From Clavibacter sp. VKM Ac-2872 (GTDB taxonomy: Bacteria; Actinomycetota; Actinomycetes; Actinomycetales; Microbacteriaceae), in assembly GCF_015351105.1 (NCBI RefSeq), contig NZ_JADKRR010000005.1, forward strand, positions 15,243-79,242: a stretch of DNA of 64,000 nucleotides, read 5' to 3'. The position numbers and the translations under genes were made by a program. The notes beneath the pieces were generated by a model that worked only from the letters and a program-made list of their open reading frames with translations, made no database searches and was not told the origin of the DNA. Every line of letters starts with the position of its first letter. The first letter of the stretch is position 1. Positions 63,156 through 64,000 of the stretch are shown here, piece by piece.

Positions 63156-64000
63156 ATGCGGCCGATCGGACAGGTCGACGAAGACGTCATCGGGGCAGCG
63201 CTTGTGGCCCTGCAGAACGCTGCGAGCGTCGGATGCGACCTCTCCGAGACCATCGCCGCGGCCTTCGACATGGCCGGCGCGACCGTCGCGACGATCGGCG
63301 ATCTCCTCGGTACCGCGGTGGTGTGCTCCACCTCCATCGACTACGCGACCCTCGCCGGCATGCTGCTCGACACGGGGGAGGGCCCCTGCTGGCGCGTCTC
63401 CTCGACAGGGAGCGCGGTGTTCGAGCCGGATGTAGGGGCCCAGGTGGAGACGGATCCCTCTCTTGCTCTTCGGATGATCCACGACGCCGGCGTGCGTGCC
63501 GTCTTCTCCCTGCCCATGATCGTCGCCGGGACGTTCATCGGGACTGTCGACATGTACTCGTCGCGGCCGAGGGTGTTGAGCGACGCTGAGCTCGAGGCGG
63601 CGCAGAGGTTGTGCAGCGTGGCCGCTCGCCAGGTCCTGTTCCGTGCGCTGCTCCCGGCCGAGCGGCAGGAAGCCGGGGAACTCGTCCGAGGGGACAGGGA
63701 GTCCCGCCGCTCGGTACGCGACGCCATCGACCTCATCATGGCCCAGACCGGTGAGACGGCCTACGGAGCCTCTCTCGCGTTGCGCGGCCGGGCGGACGAG
63801 ACCGGGCGCTCGATCAGGGAGGTCGCGGCGGCAGCGGTAGCAGGCACCCTGGCCTTCCCGAGCAGAGAGGAAGCCCTGCAACGCGCGTTCGATCAGCAGA
63901 CCGAGGCGACTCGACTCGATGTGCCTCATGCCCGTGGAGGTGATCCCGATCGTCGTCGGCAGGCTCCCGGATCCGGCACCGACGGATCCTCTGACCGACG
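63156..64000 (+). CDS. GAF-ANTAR domain protein (3' end outside window)
   Basis: 281 codons visible with no stop before the window end. ATG 63156 follows GGGGCGGGG. A GAF domain spans about residues 10-165 (LDTGEGPCWRVSSTG, AVFSLPMIVAGTFIGTVDMY). An ANTAR-like helical bundle lies at about 185-240 (RRSVRDAIDLIMAQTGETAY, GRSIREVAAAAV). GAF-ANTAR proteins bind RNA hairpins in transcripts and act as antiterminators under a sensed signal; common in actinobacteria. A C-terminal extension beyond the ANTAR part continues off the edge. Confidence 0.8.
   Translation, partial: MRPIGQVDEDVIGAALVALQNAASVGCDLSETIAAAFDMAGATVATIGDLLGTAVVCSTSIDYATLAGMLLDTGEGPCWRVSSTGSAVFEPDVGAQVETDPSLALRMIHDAGVRAVFSLPMIVAGTFIGTVDMYSSRPRVLSDAELEAAQRLCSVAARQVLFRALLPAERQEAGELVRGDRESRRSVRDAIDLIMAQTGETAYGASLALRGRADETGRSIREVAAAAVAGTLAFPSREEALQRAFDQQTEATRLDVPHARGGDPDRRRQAPGSGTDGSSDR

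Noticed and set aside
1-64000. tRNA or rRNA genes
   Set aside because: No cloverleaf-like segment with a TTCGAATC-type T-loop and CCA-side acceptor, and no rRNA-like conserved stretch, was noticed by eye; a covariance-model scan would be needed to exclude them.

Overview
The window is high-GC DNA with actinobacterial features: frequent GTG starts, strong GGAGG-type ribosome sites, an Lsr2 nucleoid protein, a class E/F-type sortase, a GAF-ANTAR protein and a Tat-exported GH3 enzyme. The closest fit is a plant- or soil-associated Microbacteriaceae member such as Clavibacter or Rathayibacter. That placement is inferred from gene content, not from a marker gene. The sequence reads as a plasmid or an integrated mobile region. 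It carries two ParA/ParB-type partition remnants or systems (15.3-16.4 kb and 43.2-44.3 kb), a primase-like replication initiator (39.0-40.9 kb), a MobF/TraA-type relaxase (33.6-36.0 kb), resolvases and toxin-antitoxin genes. No rRNA, tRNA or CRISPR array was seen.

Layout. 1-3.6 kb: an insertion-like cassette bounded by about 165 bp direct repeats, carrying a GMC oxidoreductase and a MiaA/isopentenyltransferase-family gene joined by a GTGA overlap. 3.7-5.2 kb: a resolvase/DUF3800-like pair beside a broken resolvase copy. 5.4-10.1 kb: secreted and membrane proteins (DUF2599 type, a related pair of small secreted proteins) and three very small genes. 10.9-17.4 kb: a HicB-like gene, a VbhA antitoxin with a broken Fic toxin, an Arr-like ADP-ribosyltransferase candidate, a 31-bp tandem repeat in front of a broken ParB, and a decayed second antitoxin copy. 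17.7-22.6 kb: a NagZ-like GH3 enzyme, an AAA ATPase and a zinc-finger-like protein. 23.1-24.6 kb: an AT-richer S1-family secreted serine protease, of the sort that includes the Clavibacter Pat-1/Chp virulence proteins, abutting a histidine kinase cut off exactly at its H-box. 25-31.6 kb: a DsbA-like lipoprotein and a three-gene MacB/LolD-type ABC exporter. 32-37.7 kb: the mobilisation region, with an extra stand-alone relaxase-like gene. 37.7-44.3 kb: small DNA-binding proteins, replication initiator, a membrane protein operon with two tiny paralogues, and ParA with a ribbon-helix-helix partner behind a cluster of GCATGC motifs. 44.4-50 kb: a large UPF1-like SF1 helicase, Lsr2 and small conserved genes. 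50-64 kb: membrane and secreted proteins, an altered secreted HNH protein, an MFS transporter, a seven-module DUF11-type surface protein with its sortase, a DsbA-like protein and a GAF-ANTAR protein running off the end.

The most striking global feature is decay. At least ten genes are split by single-base shifts, and four or five are interrupted by an in-frame TAG and no other stop. Very long genes (1312, 1087 and 638 codons) are nevertheless intact. This points to a decaying mobile replicon, or less likely to base-calling error or amber readthrough. Function calls rest on motif reading by eye; no database search was possible.
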